The notes: generated by a model from the sequence alone, not told the origin. Shown: positions 1 to 8,604, counted from the first letter of the stretch. The stretch: 64,000 nucleotides of DNA from Pseudomonas sp. TCU-HL1 (GCF_001708505.1 NZ_CP015992.1:2914001-2978000); one strand, 5' to 3'. Numbers and translations are program-made.

Positions 1-11
1 GAACCGAGCTG

Positions 12-89
12 GTAGGGTGCGCCGAGCGCACCAACGGTTGGGCGAGGGCAGGGGTCGATCTCGTGATCGGTGCGCATGGCGCACCCTAC
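12..89. repeat. REP doublet (REPIN-like)
   Basis: Two inverted REP-type palindromes face each other: GTAGGGTGCGCCGAGCGCACC at the left and GGTGCGCATGGCGCACCCTAC at the right, with about 35 bp between. The same GTAGGGTGCGC / GCGCACCCTAC pair recurs at 14671, 26250, 31445, 45577 and 57100 and as a broken pair around the IS at 39.7-41 kb. Confidence 0.85.
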
Positions 90-153
90 GGAGGGGCAAG
101 TGCAGGCGTCTAGCTCCTGTCACGTAGGTAGGCCCTGCTCCCTTAGCAGGAGG

Positions 154-193
154 CAAACACAAGTCCACGTTCTACGAACGTAGATCTTTACTT
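154..193 (-). repeat. Left end fragment of the composite repeat
   Basis: Read on the minus strand this carries the start of the 280-290 bp composite repeat found at 26137 and 57010, including the near-palindrome around CGTTCGTAGAACG followed by TGGACTTGTGTTTG. Only the end is present here. The rest of positions 90-246 shows no gene; the first CDS starts at 247. Confidence 0.6.
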
Positions 194-246
194 CCGGCCA
201 CCGTTCGCGGCGGCCACCCTCAACCCACAAGGTCAGGGAGACGAGC

Positions 247-1827
247 ATGACCGTCATCACCGGTTTCAACTTCATCGCCGGCGGCCGTAGCGCCGCCGGC
301 AGCGTTAGCGTGCAAAGCTTCGATGCCACCAGCGGCGAAGCGCTGCCCTACAACTTCCGCCAGGCCTCCGAGGCCGAAGTGGACGCCGCCGCCCGCGCCG
401 CCGAGGCGGCCTATCCCGACTACCGCAACCTGTCCTCCAGCCGCCGCGCCGAATTCCTCGACGCCATCGCCGACGAACTGGACGGCCTGGGCGACGACTT
501 CATCGCCACTGTCTACCGCGAAACCGCGCTGCCCGCAGCCCGCATCCAGGGTGAGCGCGGCCGCACCAGCGGCCAGATGCGTCTGTTCGCCAACGTGCTG
601 CGCCGTGGCGATTTCTACGGCGCTCGCATCGACCGCGCCCTGCCCGAGCGCAAGCCGCTGCCGCGCCCGGACTTGCGCCAGTACCGCATCGGTGTCGGCC
701 CGGTTGCCGTGTTCGGCGCCAGCAACTTCCCCCTGGCGTTCTCCACGGCCGGTGGCGACACCGCCGCCGCCCTGGCCGCAGGCTGTCCGGTGGTGTTCAA
801 GGCCCACAGCGGCCATATGGCCACTGCCGAGTGGGTGGCCGATGCCATCATTCGCGCGGCGGAGAAAACCGCGATGCCGGTGGGCGTGTTCAACATGATC
901 TACGGCGGCGGAGTAGGCGAGTGGCTGGTCAAGCACCCGGCGATCCAGGCCGTGGGTTTCACTGGTTCCCTGCGCGGCGGTCGTGCCCTTTGCGACATGG
1001 CGGCGGCTCGTCCGCAGCCGATCCCGGTGTTCGCCGAAATGAGCAGTATCAACCCCGTCCTGCTGCTGCCCGAGGCGCTCAAGGCCCGTGGTGAGCAAGT
1101 CGCCGCCGAACTGGCCGCCTCCGTCGTACTGGGGGCAGGGCAGTTCTGCACCAACCCGGGCCTGGTGATCGGCATCCGCTCGCCGGAGTTCAGCGCTTTC
1201 CTCGAGCGTTTCGCCGCCCTCATGGGCGACCAGCCGGCCCAGACGATGCTCAACGCCGGTGGTCTGAAGAGTTACTTCCAAGGCTTGGAGCATCTGCACC
1301 AGCACCCCGGCGTCAACCACCTGGCCGGCGCACGCCAGCAAGGCAATCAGGCCCGCGCCCAACTGTTCAAGGCCGACGTGAGCCTGCTGCTGGAGGGGGA
1401 TGAACTGCTGCAGGAAGAAGTCTTTGGCCCCACCACCGTGGTCGTCGAAGTGGCCGGCAAGGCCGAGCTCGCCCGCGCCCTTCAGGGCCTTCGCGGCCAG
1501 CTCACCGCCACCCTCATAGGCGAACCCGCGGACCTCGCCACTTTCGGCGAACTGACCAGCCTGCTGGAGCAGAAGGCTGGCCGCCTGCTGCTCAACGGCT
1601 ACCCGACCGGCGTGGAAGTCTGCGACGCCATGGTCCACGGCGGCCCGTACCCGGCTACCTCCGATGCTCGCGGCACCTCGGTCGGGACGCTGGCCATCGA
1701 CCGCTTCCTGCGCCCTGTGTGCTACCAGAACTACCCCGATGCGCTGCTGCCCGATGCACTGAAGGATGCGAATCCGCTGGGTATTCAGCGGTTGGTGGAT
1801 GGAGTAAATACGCGGGACGCGGTTTAA
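247..1827 (+). CDS. Alpha-ketoglutaric semialdehyde dehydrogenase (NADP+-type aldehyde dehydrogenase)
   Basis: A 526-residue aldehyde dehydrogenase of the family that oxidises 2-oxoglutarate semialdehyde to 2-oxoglutarate, the last step of hydroxyproline and sugar-acid catabolism. Visible features are the N-terminal TGFNFIAG start typical of this family, the Rossmann stretch GPVAVFGASNFPLAFS, the general-base Glu near residue 264 (FAEMSSINP) and the nucleophilic Cys at about 301 (GAGQFCTNPG). The start is preceded by GGGAGACGAGC, a good ribosome site. It stands alone and ends in a clear terminator. No hydroxyproline or sugar-acid genes adjoin it, so the upstream pathway is not shown here. Confidence 0.9.
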   Translation: MTVITGFNFIAGGRSAAGSVSVQSFDATSGEALPYNFRQASEAEVDAAARAAEAAYPDYRNLSSSRRAEFLDAIADELDGLGDDFIATVYRETALPAARIQGERGRTSGQMRLFANVLRRGDFYGARIDRALPERKPLPRPDLRQYRIGVGPVAVFGASNFPLAFSTAGGDTAAALAAGCPVVFKAHSGHMATAEWVADAIIRAAEKTAMPVGVFNMIYGGGVGEWLVKHPAIQAVGFTGSLRGGRALCDMAAARPQPIPVFAEMSSINPVLLLPEALKARGEQVAAELAASVVLGAGQFCTNPGLVIGIRSPEFSAFLERFAALMGDQPAQTMLNAGGLKSYFQGLEHLHQHPGVNHLAGARQQGNQARAQLFKADVSLLLEGDELLQEEVFGPTTVVVEVAGKAELARALQGLRGQLTATLIGEPADLATFGELTSLLEQKAGRLLLNGYPTGVEVCDAMVHGGPYPATSDARGTSVGTLAIDRFLRPVCYQNYPDALLPDALKDANPLGIQRLVDGVNTRDAV

Positions 1828-1844
1828 CCGCAGGCTGCAAATAG

Positions 1845-1886
1845 AACCTCCATCTGGGCAGGCGGCTGCGCTGGGTGGAGGTTTTT
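1845..1886 (+). terminator. Rho-independent terminator after the dehydrogenase
   Basis: AACCTCCA (1845-1852) pairs with TGGAGGTT (1876-1883) and runs into TTTTT. The following bases to 2128 show no gene; a ribosome site GGAG at 2118-2121 belongs to the next gene. Confidence 0.8.
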
Positions 1887-2128
1887 GCATTTGCCTTGAT
1901 CGGCGATGGAGGAGGGCGCTGCAGTAGGCTGACGCTATTGAAAAAGCCGGATTAGCCGCGATAGGACCTTCCCCGGTCTCGCCGGGACGGTCTGTTGCGG
2001 CACGGTGGGGTTGTTCCCGCCGTGAGAACAGGTCAGCCTGAGTGCCATCGCCGGGTGCTGTTCCCCGGCAGTATCGTCAGTGGCGAGATGGTCTTTGAAT
2101 TGAATCCTCCTTGCGTTGGAGTTGGGAG

Positions 2129-3163
2129 ATGAGAGCCTCCTTCGAAAGCGTTCTGAAGAGCAAGAACCTCGCGCATCTGGACAAAGCCAGCCGCGCGGGA
2201 TTGACGACTCCGGTGCGCCGCGTGTCCTTCATCCTGCGTGAGCACTTCTCGATGATGGCCTTCACCGGCGCGGTGGATGCCCTGGTAACGGCCAACCTCA
2301 TGAGCTCGATGCCGGTATTCGAGGTTCAGGTGGTCGGGGCGGACAACCTGGTCGTGAGCGACCTGGGAATATCCATTTCCACCGATTGCCCCCTGGTCGA
2401 CCTGGAGGAAAAGCGCCAGGACATCATTGTGGTGTGCGGCGGCTATCGCGTTCGCCTCGAAGGCGAGCCTTTACTGCGGGCCAAGATGCGTTCGGCTGAC
2501 GCGGCCGGCGCGGTGCTGGGTGGCCTCTGGAACGGTGCCTACTTCCTTGCCGAGGCCGGGTTGCTGGATGGTTACGACTGCGCGTTTCATCCCGATGGCC
2601 GGGCGATGATGTCCGAGCTCTTCCCCAAGGTGAATGTGACCAACCACTCTCATGTACTCGACCGCAAGCGGATCAGCTGTGCCGGCGCGAACAGTTCGTT
2701 GGGGATGATGCTGGAGGTGGTGCGCCATAGCGGCGGGCAAGAGTTGCTGAACGCTGTAGAAGAGGTACTGAGCTGCGACAAGAAGCAAGACATCATCGAT
2801 GTTTCAGCCGTGTCGATCGACTTCGACCCGACCTTGCCGCAAACCCTCAAGCTCGCGCTGGAACTGATGCACAGCAATATTGAAGATCCGATCGGGATAG
2901 ACGAAATCGCCGGTTATGTGGGGATTTCCAGGCGCCACCTGGAGCGCCTGTTCCGTCGCCACGTGAAGGCGACGCCGCCGCGCTATTACCTGGAACTGCG
3001 GCTCACCCGTGCGCGCCAATTACTGCAGCACACCAATAAATCCCTGATCGAAATAGCCGTGGCGAGCGGATTCGTTACCCTCCCGCATTTTCAGCGCTGC
3101 TTCCGTGAAATGTTCGATATCGCCCCCGGCATGTTCCGCAAGCGCAGTCATTTCAAGGTCTGA
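2129..3163 (+). CDS. GlxA-type AraC-family transcriptional regulator
   Basis: A 344-residue regulator with an N-terminal DJ-1/PfpI-like (class I glutamine amidotransferase fold) domain at about residues 25-200 (including IVVCGGYRV) and a C-terminal AraC helix-turn-helix pair at about 245-340 (IGISRRHLERLFRRH and GFVTLPHFQRCFREMFD). I start it at ATG 2129, seven bases after GGAG, rather than the in-frame TTG at 2111. Regulators of this class usually control nitrogen or amino-acid catabolic genes. The amidase 240 bp downstream on the same strand is a plausible target, but nothing in the sequence proves it. Confidence 0.88.
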   Translation: MRASFESVLKSKNLAHLDKASRAGLTTPVRRVSFILREHFSMMAFTGAVDALVTANLMSSMPVFEVQVVGADNLVVSDLGISISTDCPLVDLEEKRQDIIVVCGGYRVRLEGEPLLRAKMRSADAAGAVLGGLWNGAYFLAEAGLLDGYDCAFHPDGRAMMSELFPKVNVTNHSHVLDRKRISCAGANSSLGMMLEVVRHSGGQELLNAVEEVLSCDKKQDIIDVSAVSIDFDPTLPQTLKLALELMHSNIEDPIGIDEIAGYVGISRRHLERLFRRHVKATPPRYYLELRLTRARQLLQHTNKSLIEIAVASGFVTLPHFQRCFREMFDIAPGMFRKRSHFKV

Positions 3164-3339
3164 GGGTGCATGATCCGAAGGTAGTCATCCACGTGTTGGA
3201 AAGGGTGCAGAAGGCGTTCTGATGCGGGCTGCCGAACCGCTACACTGATGCCCCTGCTACCCGCTGGGTGCTAAATGGAACGCCGGGGATCTTGGCTAGT
3301 CGAGATCCCGTCGCGTATCACCGTGTAACGAGAACAACT

Positions 3340-3405
3340 ATGAAAACCCATTTTGAGATAACTGCCGACCGCATCACCCACCCGCAGCCGACGGTGACAG
3401 CATGA
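3340..3405 (+). CDS. Possible 21-codon leader ORF upstream of the amidase
   Basis: An ATG at 3340 opens 21 codons (MKTHFEITADRITHPQPTVT then A and stop) whose TGA overlaps the amidase ATG as ATGA at 3402-3405. That overlap would allow translational coupling, and the amidase has only a weak ribosome site of its own. No strong Shine-Dalgarno precedes 3340, so this may be chance. Confidence 0.3.
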   Translation: MKTHFEITADRITHPQPTVTA

Positions 3406-5111
3406 TCGAGGTAACCGAAGTTCCCATTGCCGAACTGCGTGCCGCGCTCGAGTCTGGCCAGACAACGGCGGTTGAACTCGTCCAGGCCTATTTCGCCAGG
3501 ATCGATGCCTACGATGTGCCCGGCACACCCACCGCCCTCAACGCGGTGGTGGTTCGGAACCCGGATGCATTCAAGGAGGCGGAGGCTTCCGACGCCCGTC
3601 GCGCCCGCGGCGAAACCCTCGGCCCGCTGGATGGCATCCCCTACACGGCCAAGGACAGTTATCTGGTAAAAGGGCTCACCGCAGCCTCCGGTAGCCCCGC
3701 GTTCAAGGACCTGATCGCCTACCGTGATGCGTTCACCATCGAACGGCTGCGCGCTGCCGGGGCGATCTGCCTGGGCAAGACCAACATGCCGCCCATGGCC
3801 AACGGCGGGATGCAGCGCGGGGTCTATGGTCGTGCCGAGAGCCCGTACAACGCGGACTACCTCACCGCGCCCTTCGCCTCGGGATCATCGAACGGCGCCG
3901 GTACGGCAACCGCAGCCAGCTTCTCTGCATTCGGCCTCGCGGAAGAAACCTGGTCGAGCGGTCGAGGCCCGGCATCGAACAATGGCCTGTGCGCCTACAC
4001 GCCCTCGCGCGGAGTGATTTCGGTGCGCGGGAACTGGCCGCTGACGCCGACGATGGATGTCGTGGTGCCCTATGCCAGAACCATGGCGGACCTGCTCGAA
4101 GTGCTTGACGTGGTGGTGGCGGACGATCCCGACACCCGTGGCGACCTGTGGCGCATGCAGCCCTGGGTACCCATTCCGAGCGTCGCCTCGGTCCGTCCCG
4201 CCTCCTATCTGGAACTCGCCGCGCAAGCCGATGCGCTTGCCGGCAAGCGCCTGGGCGTGCCCCGCATGTTCATCAACAAGGACCCGGAAGCAGGCACCAG
4301 TGAAGCACCGGGTATCGGCGGTCCGACCGGGCAGCGAATCAACACCCGACCCTCCGTGATCGGCCTCTGGGAAGAAGCCCGCAAGGTTCTCGAAGCCGCT
4401 GGCGCCGAAGTGATCGAGGTCGATTTCCCGCTGGTTTCGAATTGCGAGGGTGATCGCCCTGGTGCGCCGAGTGTGTTCACGCGCGGCCTGGTGTCCAAGG
4501 AATTCCTGCATCACGAGTTGTGGGACCTTTCGGCCTGGGCGTTCGATGACTTTCTGCGGGCCAACGGCGATCCGAAACTGAATCGCCTGGTCGACGTGAA
4601 CGGACCGCAGATCTTCCCGCACGATCCGGGGACCCTGCCCAACCGCGAAGGCGACCTGGCCGCGGGCATGGACGAGTACGTGAGGATGGCCGAGCGCGGC
4701 ATCACGCCGTGGGACCAGATCGCCACGGTCCCTGACGGACTGCGGGGGCTCGAAGAGACGCGTCGCATCGATCTCGAAGACTGGATGGATCGGCTGGGCC
4801 TCGACGCAGTGCTCTTCCCGACCGTAGCCGATGTGGGGCCGGCGAACGCCGACGTTGATCCGAAGTCTGCGGATATCGCCTGGAGCAACGGCGTCTGGGT
4901 CGCCAACGGCAATCTGGCCATCCGCCACCTGGGCGTGCCCACCGTGACCGTGCCAATGGGCGTGATGCCGGACATCGGCATGCCCGTGGGGCTGACCTTT
5001 GCCGGTCGTGCCTACGACGATTCGGCACTGCTCCGCTTCGCTTCCGCGTTCGAGTCGACCGGGTCGAAACGATTGATTCCTCCGCGTACTCCACCCTTGT
5101 TGCGCGGCTAG
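3402..5111 (+). CDS. Amidase-signature family hydrolase, divergent active-site motif
   Basis: A 569-residue amidase-signature enzyme, longer than the usual 460-500. The catalytic Lys lies in GIPYTAKDS (near residue 85) and the cis-Ser in GSSNG (canonical GSSGG). The nucleophile region reads EETWSSGRGPAS where the family norm is TDTGGSIRIPA, so the acceptor Ser can be aligned but the Asp-Thr-Gly-Gly loop is altered. It would hydrolyse a C-N amide bond; the substrate cannot be read. It is not a GatA, since gatB/gatC are absent. It is probably cytoplasmic, as no signal peptide is seen, and follows a GlxA-type regulator. Confidence 0.82.
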   Translation: MIEVTEVPIAELRAALESGQTTAVELVQAYFARIDAYDVPGTPTALNAVVVRNPDAFKEAEASDARRARGETLGPLDGIPYTAKDSYLVKGLTAASGSPAFKDLIAYRDAFTIERLRAAGAICLGKTNMPPMANGGMQRGVYGRAESPYNADYLTAPFASGSSNGAGTATAASFSAFGLAEETWSSGRGPASNNGLCAYTPSRGVISVRGNWPLTPTMDVVVPYARTMADLLEVLDVVVADDPDTRGDLWRMQPWVPIPSVASVRPASYLELAAQADALAGKRLGVPRMFINKDPEAGTSEAPGIGGPTGQRINTRPSVIGLWEEARKVLEAAGAEVIEVDFPLVSNCEGDRPGAPSVFTRGLVSKEFLHHELWDLSAWAFDDFLRANGDPKLNRLVDVNGPQIFPHDPGTLPNREGDLAAGMDEYVRMAERGITPWDQIATVPDGLRGLEETRRIDLEDWMDRLGLDAVLFPTVADVGPANADVDPKSADIAWSNGVWVANGNLAIRHLGVPTVTVPMGVMPDIGMPVGLTFAGRAYDDSALLRFASAFESTGSKRLIPPRTPPLLRG

Positions 5112-5120
5112 AAACAGGGC

Positions 5121-5160
5121 TGGCGGGATTGGGGCGATGAAAGTCCCAATTCCGCCCAGG
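5121..5160 (+). terminator. Hairpin after the amidase
   Basis: CTGGCGGGATTGGG pairs with CCCAATTCCGCCCAG over about 13 bp with one bulge and an 11-base loop. No T-run follows, so termination is likely but not certain. Confidence 0.5.
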
Positions 5161-5732
5161 CTTCGAAAGTTCGGGCGATTGGCGTTTGAAAACAATCGAG
5201 CCCCTTCACACTTTTCTCTTGCTCCTTTTTTTGTTCTTGCCGTGGTGTTCTTATATTCGCGAAAGTTACCGCCGGTCACCTGCATGACTGAACGTAAGTT
5301 CGCCAAAGGTTTTTAAGTTGGCAGGGAAATAGCGCTGTTTGTTACTTGACTGAAACATCCAGGTAAATATTTCGTATAGTTTTCCGCCCATTAAGCCATC
5401 CCGCTCTAAGCCGGCTTGTTCGTCATGCCTAAAACTTCAATTACATCGCTGATGTACGCGTGCGGCTGGAATTAAACGCGCCTTAGCAGGCGGCGAGTCC
5501 TGATGTTCGGTCGTTGACACTCGAGCTGACAGGTTTAGTTTGTGTGTGTGGGAAATTTTCCCGCGCTATGAAGTCAACTGGCCAAGAGGGATCATGCGGG
5601 GATCACAGTACGAGTTAGTGCTGCAGGTAGATGGCCGCGCCGGTTGGCTGGTCGCTCCAATGGGCGGCCGGAAATTACCGGTCATTGCGTTCGATAAGGA
5701 AATGACTACGCAACTCCAAGTGGAGGTGCATC
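5161..5732. other. Long intergenic region upstream of the Gly/Ala/Asp-rich protein
   Basis: A stretch of about 570 bp, visibly more AT-rich than its surroundings around 5200-5420. It probably carries the promoter of the gene at 5733. I could not fix a convincing -35/-10 pair. A 92-codon ORF (5540-5818) overlaps the next gene in another frame and is not credible. Confidence 0.4.
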
Positions 5733-6596
5733 ATGCTGTTCAAGAAATGTTTGTTGGCTCTCGCAATTGGTGGAGTCCTGTCGGCATCCACTGTCCTGAT
5801 ACCCGATTACGTCAGTAGTTTCTCCAGCGTCTATGCCAAAGAGGGCGGTAGTGGAGGCGGTGGTGGTAGCGGTAGTGGCGGTGGTGGAGGTGGAGGTGGT
5901 CACGGTGGTGGCGGCAGCGGCGGTGGTGGCAGCGGCGGTGGCGGTGGCAGCGGCAGCGGCGGTGGCGGTGGCGGTGGCGGTGGCAGCGGTGGCGGAGGCG
6001 GTCACGGCGGTGACGGAGGCGGCCACGGTGCAGCAGGTCACGGTGGCGACGGTCATGGAGGTCCTGGACGCGGCGACGCTGACCATGATGGTGGTGTGGC
6101 TGGGAACAGAGGCCCAGGCAATGCCCATGACAACGACGCGGATAATGATGCGGATAATGATGCGGCAGACGCCGCTCGAGACGCCGCCAGGAATGATGCA
6201 GATGCCGCCAGAGATGCGGCCAGAGCTGAGGCGGATGCCACCAGAGACGCTGCCAGGGCTGCCGCAGATGCAGCAAGGGATGCAGCCAGGGCGGCTGGCG
6301 ATCCAAACGCGGATGCAGATCGGGACGCTGCCCGGGCAGCCGCAGATGCCGCCAGAGATGCGGCCCGAGCCGCGGCGGATGCCACCCGGGATGCCGCCAA
6401 GAATGACGCGGATGCAGCAAGGGATGCAGCAAGGGATGCTGCTGACGATGCCAATGACGCTCCCGACGCTGCGGATGCTCCCGACGCTCCCGACGCTCCT
6501 GACGCTCCTGACGCTCCTGACGCTGCGGATGCTCCTGATGCTCCCGATGCGCCTGACATCGATGTCGTCGAAGTGGAACATCGTGCGGCTCAGTAG
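5733..6596 (+). CDS. Exported low-complexity protein: Gly-rich block, LEA-like 11-mer repeats, DAP tail
   Basis: I do not recognise this 287-residue protein. It starts with a basic, hydrophobic Sec-type signal (MLFKKCLLALAIGGVLSAST, likely cleavage near residue 35). Residues 38-113 are almost pure Gly with Ser and His. Residues 114-144 are Asp/Asn-rich. Residues 145-238 hold eight copies of an 11-residue repeat of the type ADAARDAARAA, broken once by a four-residue insert (PNAD). Residues 243-275 are DAP/DAA tripeptides, ending in DIDVVEVEHRAAQ. The 11-mer spacing with alternating Ala and Arg/Asp recalls group 3 LEA proteins, so an amphipathic helix and a desiccation or surface role are possible; this is inference. 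The ribosome site is AAGTGGAGGTGCATC just before ATG. Confidence 0.75.
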   Translation: MLFKKCLLALAIGGVLSASTVLIPDYVSSFSSVYAKEGGSGGGGGSGSGGGGGGGGHGGGGSGGGGSGGGGGSGSGGGGGGGGGSGGGGGHGGDGGGHGAAGHGGDGHGGPGRGDADHDGGVAGNRGPGNAHDNDADNDADNDAADAARDAARNDADAARDAARAEADATRDAARAAADAARDAARAAGDPNADADRDAARAAADAARDAARAAADATRDAAKNDADAARDAARDAADDANDAPDAADAPDAPDAPDAPDAPDAADAPDAPDAPDIDVVEVEHRAAQ

Positions 6597-6628
6597 CCAC
6601 TCAGGAGTTTGAAAAGTCGTGTCCAGCG

Positions 6629-6664
6629 GAGCCACCAGGTTGGCGGGATGCCGGCCTGGGGCTC
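6629..6664 (+). terminator. Hairpin after the low-complexity gene
   Basis: GAGCC-A-CCAGG pairs with CCTGG-GGCTC with one bulged base and an inner GC pair. A short T-poor tail follows, so it may be a weak terminator. Confidence 0.4.
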
Positions 6665-6766
6665 TGTCTATTGCGACTCAGTTTGTTTGGCCGGATCGAT
6701 GAGGCTGGTCCGGGCAGGTGCCCTCAAGTGACCGTGTGGTGCTCGAGGACTTGAAGCCGCTGGCCT

Positions 6767-7018
6767 TCAGCGCTCCATCACGTAGGTGCCGACCACATAG
6801 GCGCCTACCTCCACCTGGGTCATGTCGATCGGCTCGCCGGCACTGCCGGAAGCAGATGGGAAAGGGACGGTTGTCCCCGGATAACCGCGTTCGCCTGGTC
6901 GCAGACAGTACGCTTCAGGGCCTGCCAGGCACAGGCCCTCACGGGCGAATCCAGGCCAAGGTTCGGGCGCAGGTTTGAAAACGCCCGGCGCGAGCGTTCC
7001 CGCCAGCGCCCGCCGGTG
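6767..7018 (-). pseudogene. Open 83-codon extension in frame after the dsbG stop (gene remnant or readthrough tail)
   Basis: Directly after the dsbG TGA the same minus-strand frame stays open for 83 codons and ends in TGA at 6767. Its translation looks protein-like (for example GYPGTTVPFPSASGSAGEP and VEVGAYVVGTYVMER) but has no ATG, GTG or TTG until residue 66. It could be the 3' part of a decayed gene fused by deletion to dsbG, a rare readthrough tail (context TGA-C), or a chance open frame in GC-rich DNA. Apart from this, the interval 6665-7018 shows nothing. Confidence 0.3.
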
Positions 7019-7792
7019 TCACTCGGGCTGCGAGCCCATGATCCTCGCCAGGGCTTCGGGCTGCGGCACGCCCTGCTGTTGCTGCAGGCGGCCCTTGTCA
7101 TCCAGGTAGAACACGGTAGGCGTCGCCTGGGCGCCCATTTCACCCATCAGGTCGAGGTTCTCCGCCAGATGTTTGCGGACCTCACCCGGCACCTTGTCCT
7201 GCGGCTTCAAGGTACTGGCCTTGCCGGCCGCTTCGTGCGCGTTGAGGGCGGCCTGGGGATCCTTGGCGCCGAGTAGGGCGGCGGCCTTGCCGGCGCTGTC
7301 CGGGCGCAGCATGCCGACCATGATGTGGCGCAACTGCACCTTGCCGGACTCGACCCAGGGCCGCGCCTGTTGCCAGAACAGGTTGCAGTAGGGGCAGTTC
7401 GGGTCGCTGAACAGATAGACGATGCGCGTGGCCTTGGGGCTGCCGTCGGCGATCCAGGCGCTCTTTTCCATCCGCTCCCACATTTCCTTGCCCATGGGCT
7501 GGTACACGAGCTGTTCCAGCGGTTCCTGGCTCAGGTCCGAGCCCTTGGCGTCGAGCAGGCTGCCCACCAGCACATGCTCGCCATCGGGCGTGAGATAGAG
7601 TGCCAGGCCTTGGCCGTTGTACCTGGCGGCGTAGCCCTTGAGCCCGCCTGGCGCTTCGAAGGTACCGACCACTCTGGCACCACGGGCCTCCACGACCTTG
7701 ATCGGCGCCGGCCATTCGGTAGCGTGGGCGGCAGTGATGGTGGAGAGGCCGATGCCGGCCAGTACACAGGTCAGATGTTTGAGTCGCGTCAC
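7019..7792 (-). CDS. dsbG: DsbG-type periplasmic thiol:disulfide isomerase
   Basis: A 257-residue periplasmic DsbC/DsbG-family protein. Seen are a signal peptide (MTRLKHLTCVLAGIGLSTITAAHA), an N-terminal dimerisation region, the thioredoxin-fold active site FSDPNCPYCNLFW near residue 130 and the cis-Pro loop GAQATPTVFY. CPYC is the DsbG-type motif. It would isomerise or reduce cysteines of exported proteins and be kept reduced by the DsbD encoded in the same operon. Its start overlaps the preceding gene by four bases (ATGA), so translation is coupled. The order dsbD, tlpA-like, dsbG matches P. aeruginosa PA2478-PA2476. Confidence 0.93.
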   Translation of the reverse strand: MTRLKHLTCVLAGIGLSTITAAHATEWPAPIKVVEARGARVVGTFEAPGGLKGYAARYNGQGLALYLTPDGEHVLVGSLLDAKGSDLSQEPLEQLVYQPMGKEMWERMEKSAWIADGSPKATRIVYLFSDPNCPYCNLFWQQARPWVESGKVQLRHIMVGMLRPDSAGKAAALLGAKDPQAALNAHEAAGKASTLKPQDKVPGEVRKHLAENLDLMGEMGAQATPTVFYLDDKGRLQQQQGVPQPEALARIMGSQPE

Positions 7793-8604
7793 TTCTGTTT
7801 GTCCTCATCAAGGGATTCCAGGGCGCGCGCCAGGCTCGCCCGCGAAAGTTCGCCCAGGTGGCTACCGATCTGGCGGCCCCTGGCGTCGTAGAACAGGGTG
7901 GTGGGCAGTGCCGTCGAGCCTACCCTCTGGCCCAGCCCGTTGCCGCTGTCGAGCAGGACGTTGTCCAGGGCCAGGCCTTCGCTATCCAGGAAACGGCTGA
8001 CGGCTTCGGCCGCCTCGCCCTGGTTGACGAAGAGGAACAGGGTGTCGGGATGGCTGGCCTGGGCAGCCGCCAGCACCGGCATCTCGCGCCGGCAGGGTGG
8101 GCACCAGGTGGCCCAGAGATTGATCACCAGTGGCTTGCCGGCAAGGCTCTGCAGCGTCACGGAGCGACCCTCGATATCCAGCAGGGCCAGCTCGGGCAGG
8201 CGTGTGCCGCGATCGAGTGCGTGCCAGGTGAGGGTGCCGAGCCCCCAGCTGAGCACGCCGACAGCCATGGCGATGCCCAGTGGTTTGCGCAAGGCGGACA
8301 TGCGCCAGAGCAACCAGCCACCCAGCAGCAGGGCTGCGAGCACACCCGGCCAGGCGATGAAGCCGCCGTCGCGGATGTCGATCACCCGCCAGGGCTCGTC
8401 GCGGAAGTGCTCGAAATAGGCGATCACGAAGGCCAGACGCGCCACCAGCAAGGCCACCAGCAGCAGGCGGAACAGCCAGCGCTCCGGGTTGTGGCCATTA
8501 CGCCGGCCGATCCACCAGCCGCTGAGGGTGGCCAGCAACAGGCAGCCAAGGATCAGCACATGGGGCAACGCGAGGGCGAAGGGGCCAATGTTCAGGGTCA
8601 GCAT
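7789..8604 (-). CDS. Membrane-anchored TlpA/DsbE-like thioredoxin with an N-terminal Lgt-like domain
   Basis: A 271-residue protein with two parts. Residues 1-125 form about four membrane segments resembling prolipoprotein diacylglyceryl transferase (Lgt): GRRNG, ARLAFVIAYFEHF and IRDGGFIAWPGV align with Lgt GRRR, GARLGYV and DGGMSFHGG, but the catalytic-type His is missing. Residues 135-270 are a periplasmic thioredoxin domain with NLWATWCPPCRREMP and cis-Pro STALPTTLFYD. It probably relays electrons from DsbD to a periplasmic target. It overlaps dsbD by one base (TGATG) and dsbG by four. The Lgt-like domain is likely only a membrane scaffold. Confidence 0.85.
   Translation of the reverse strand: MLTLNIGPFALALPHVLILGCLLLATLSGWWIGRRNGHNPERWLFRLLLVALLVARLAFVIAYFEHFRDEPWRVIDIRDGGFIAWPGVLAALLLGGWLLWRMSALRKPLGIAMAVGVLSWGLGTLTWHALDRGTRLPELALLDIEGRSVTLQSLAGKPLVINLWATWCPPCRREMPVLAAAQASHPDTLFLFVNQGEAAEAVSRFLDSEGLALDNVLLDSGNGLGQRVGSTALPTTLFYDARGRQIGSHLGELSRASLARALESLDEDKQK

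Noticed and set aside
3885..5306. 473-codon minus-strand ORF opposite the amidase
   Set aside because: Shadow of a GC-rich coding strand; composition and lack of motifs mark it as non-coding.
5540..5818. 92-codon ORF ahead of the low-complexity gene
   Set aside because: It overlaps the convincing signal-peptide gene by 86 bases in another frame and has no recognisable domain or good ribosome site at its first start.
5706..6635. Long antisense ORFs opposite the repeat gene
   Set aside because: Their Ser/Ala/Thr or Gly/Ile repeats are mirror products of the sense codon repeats; no ribosome site.
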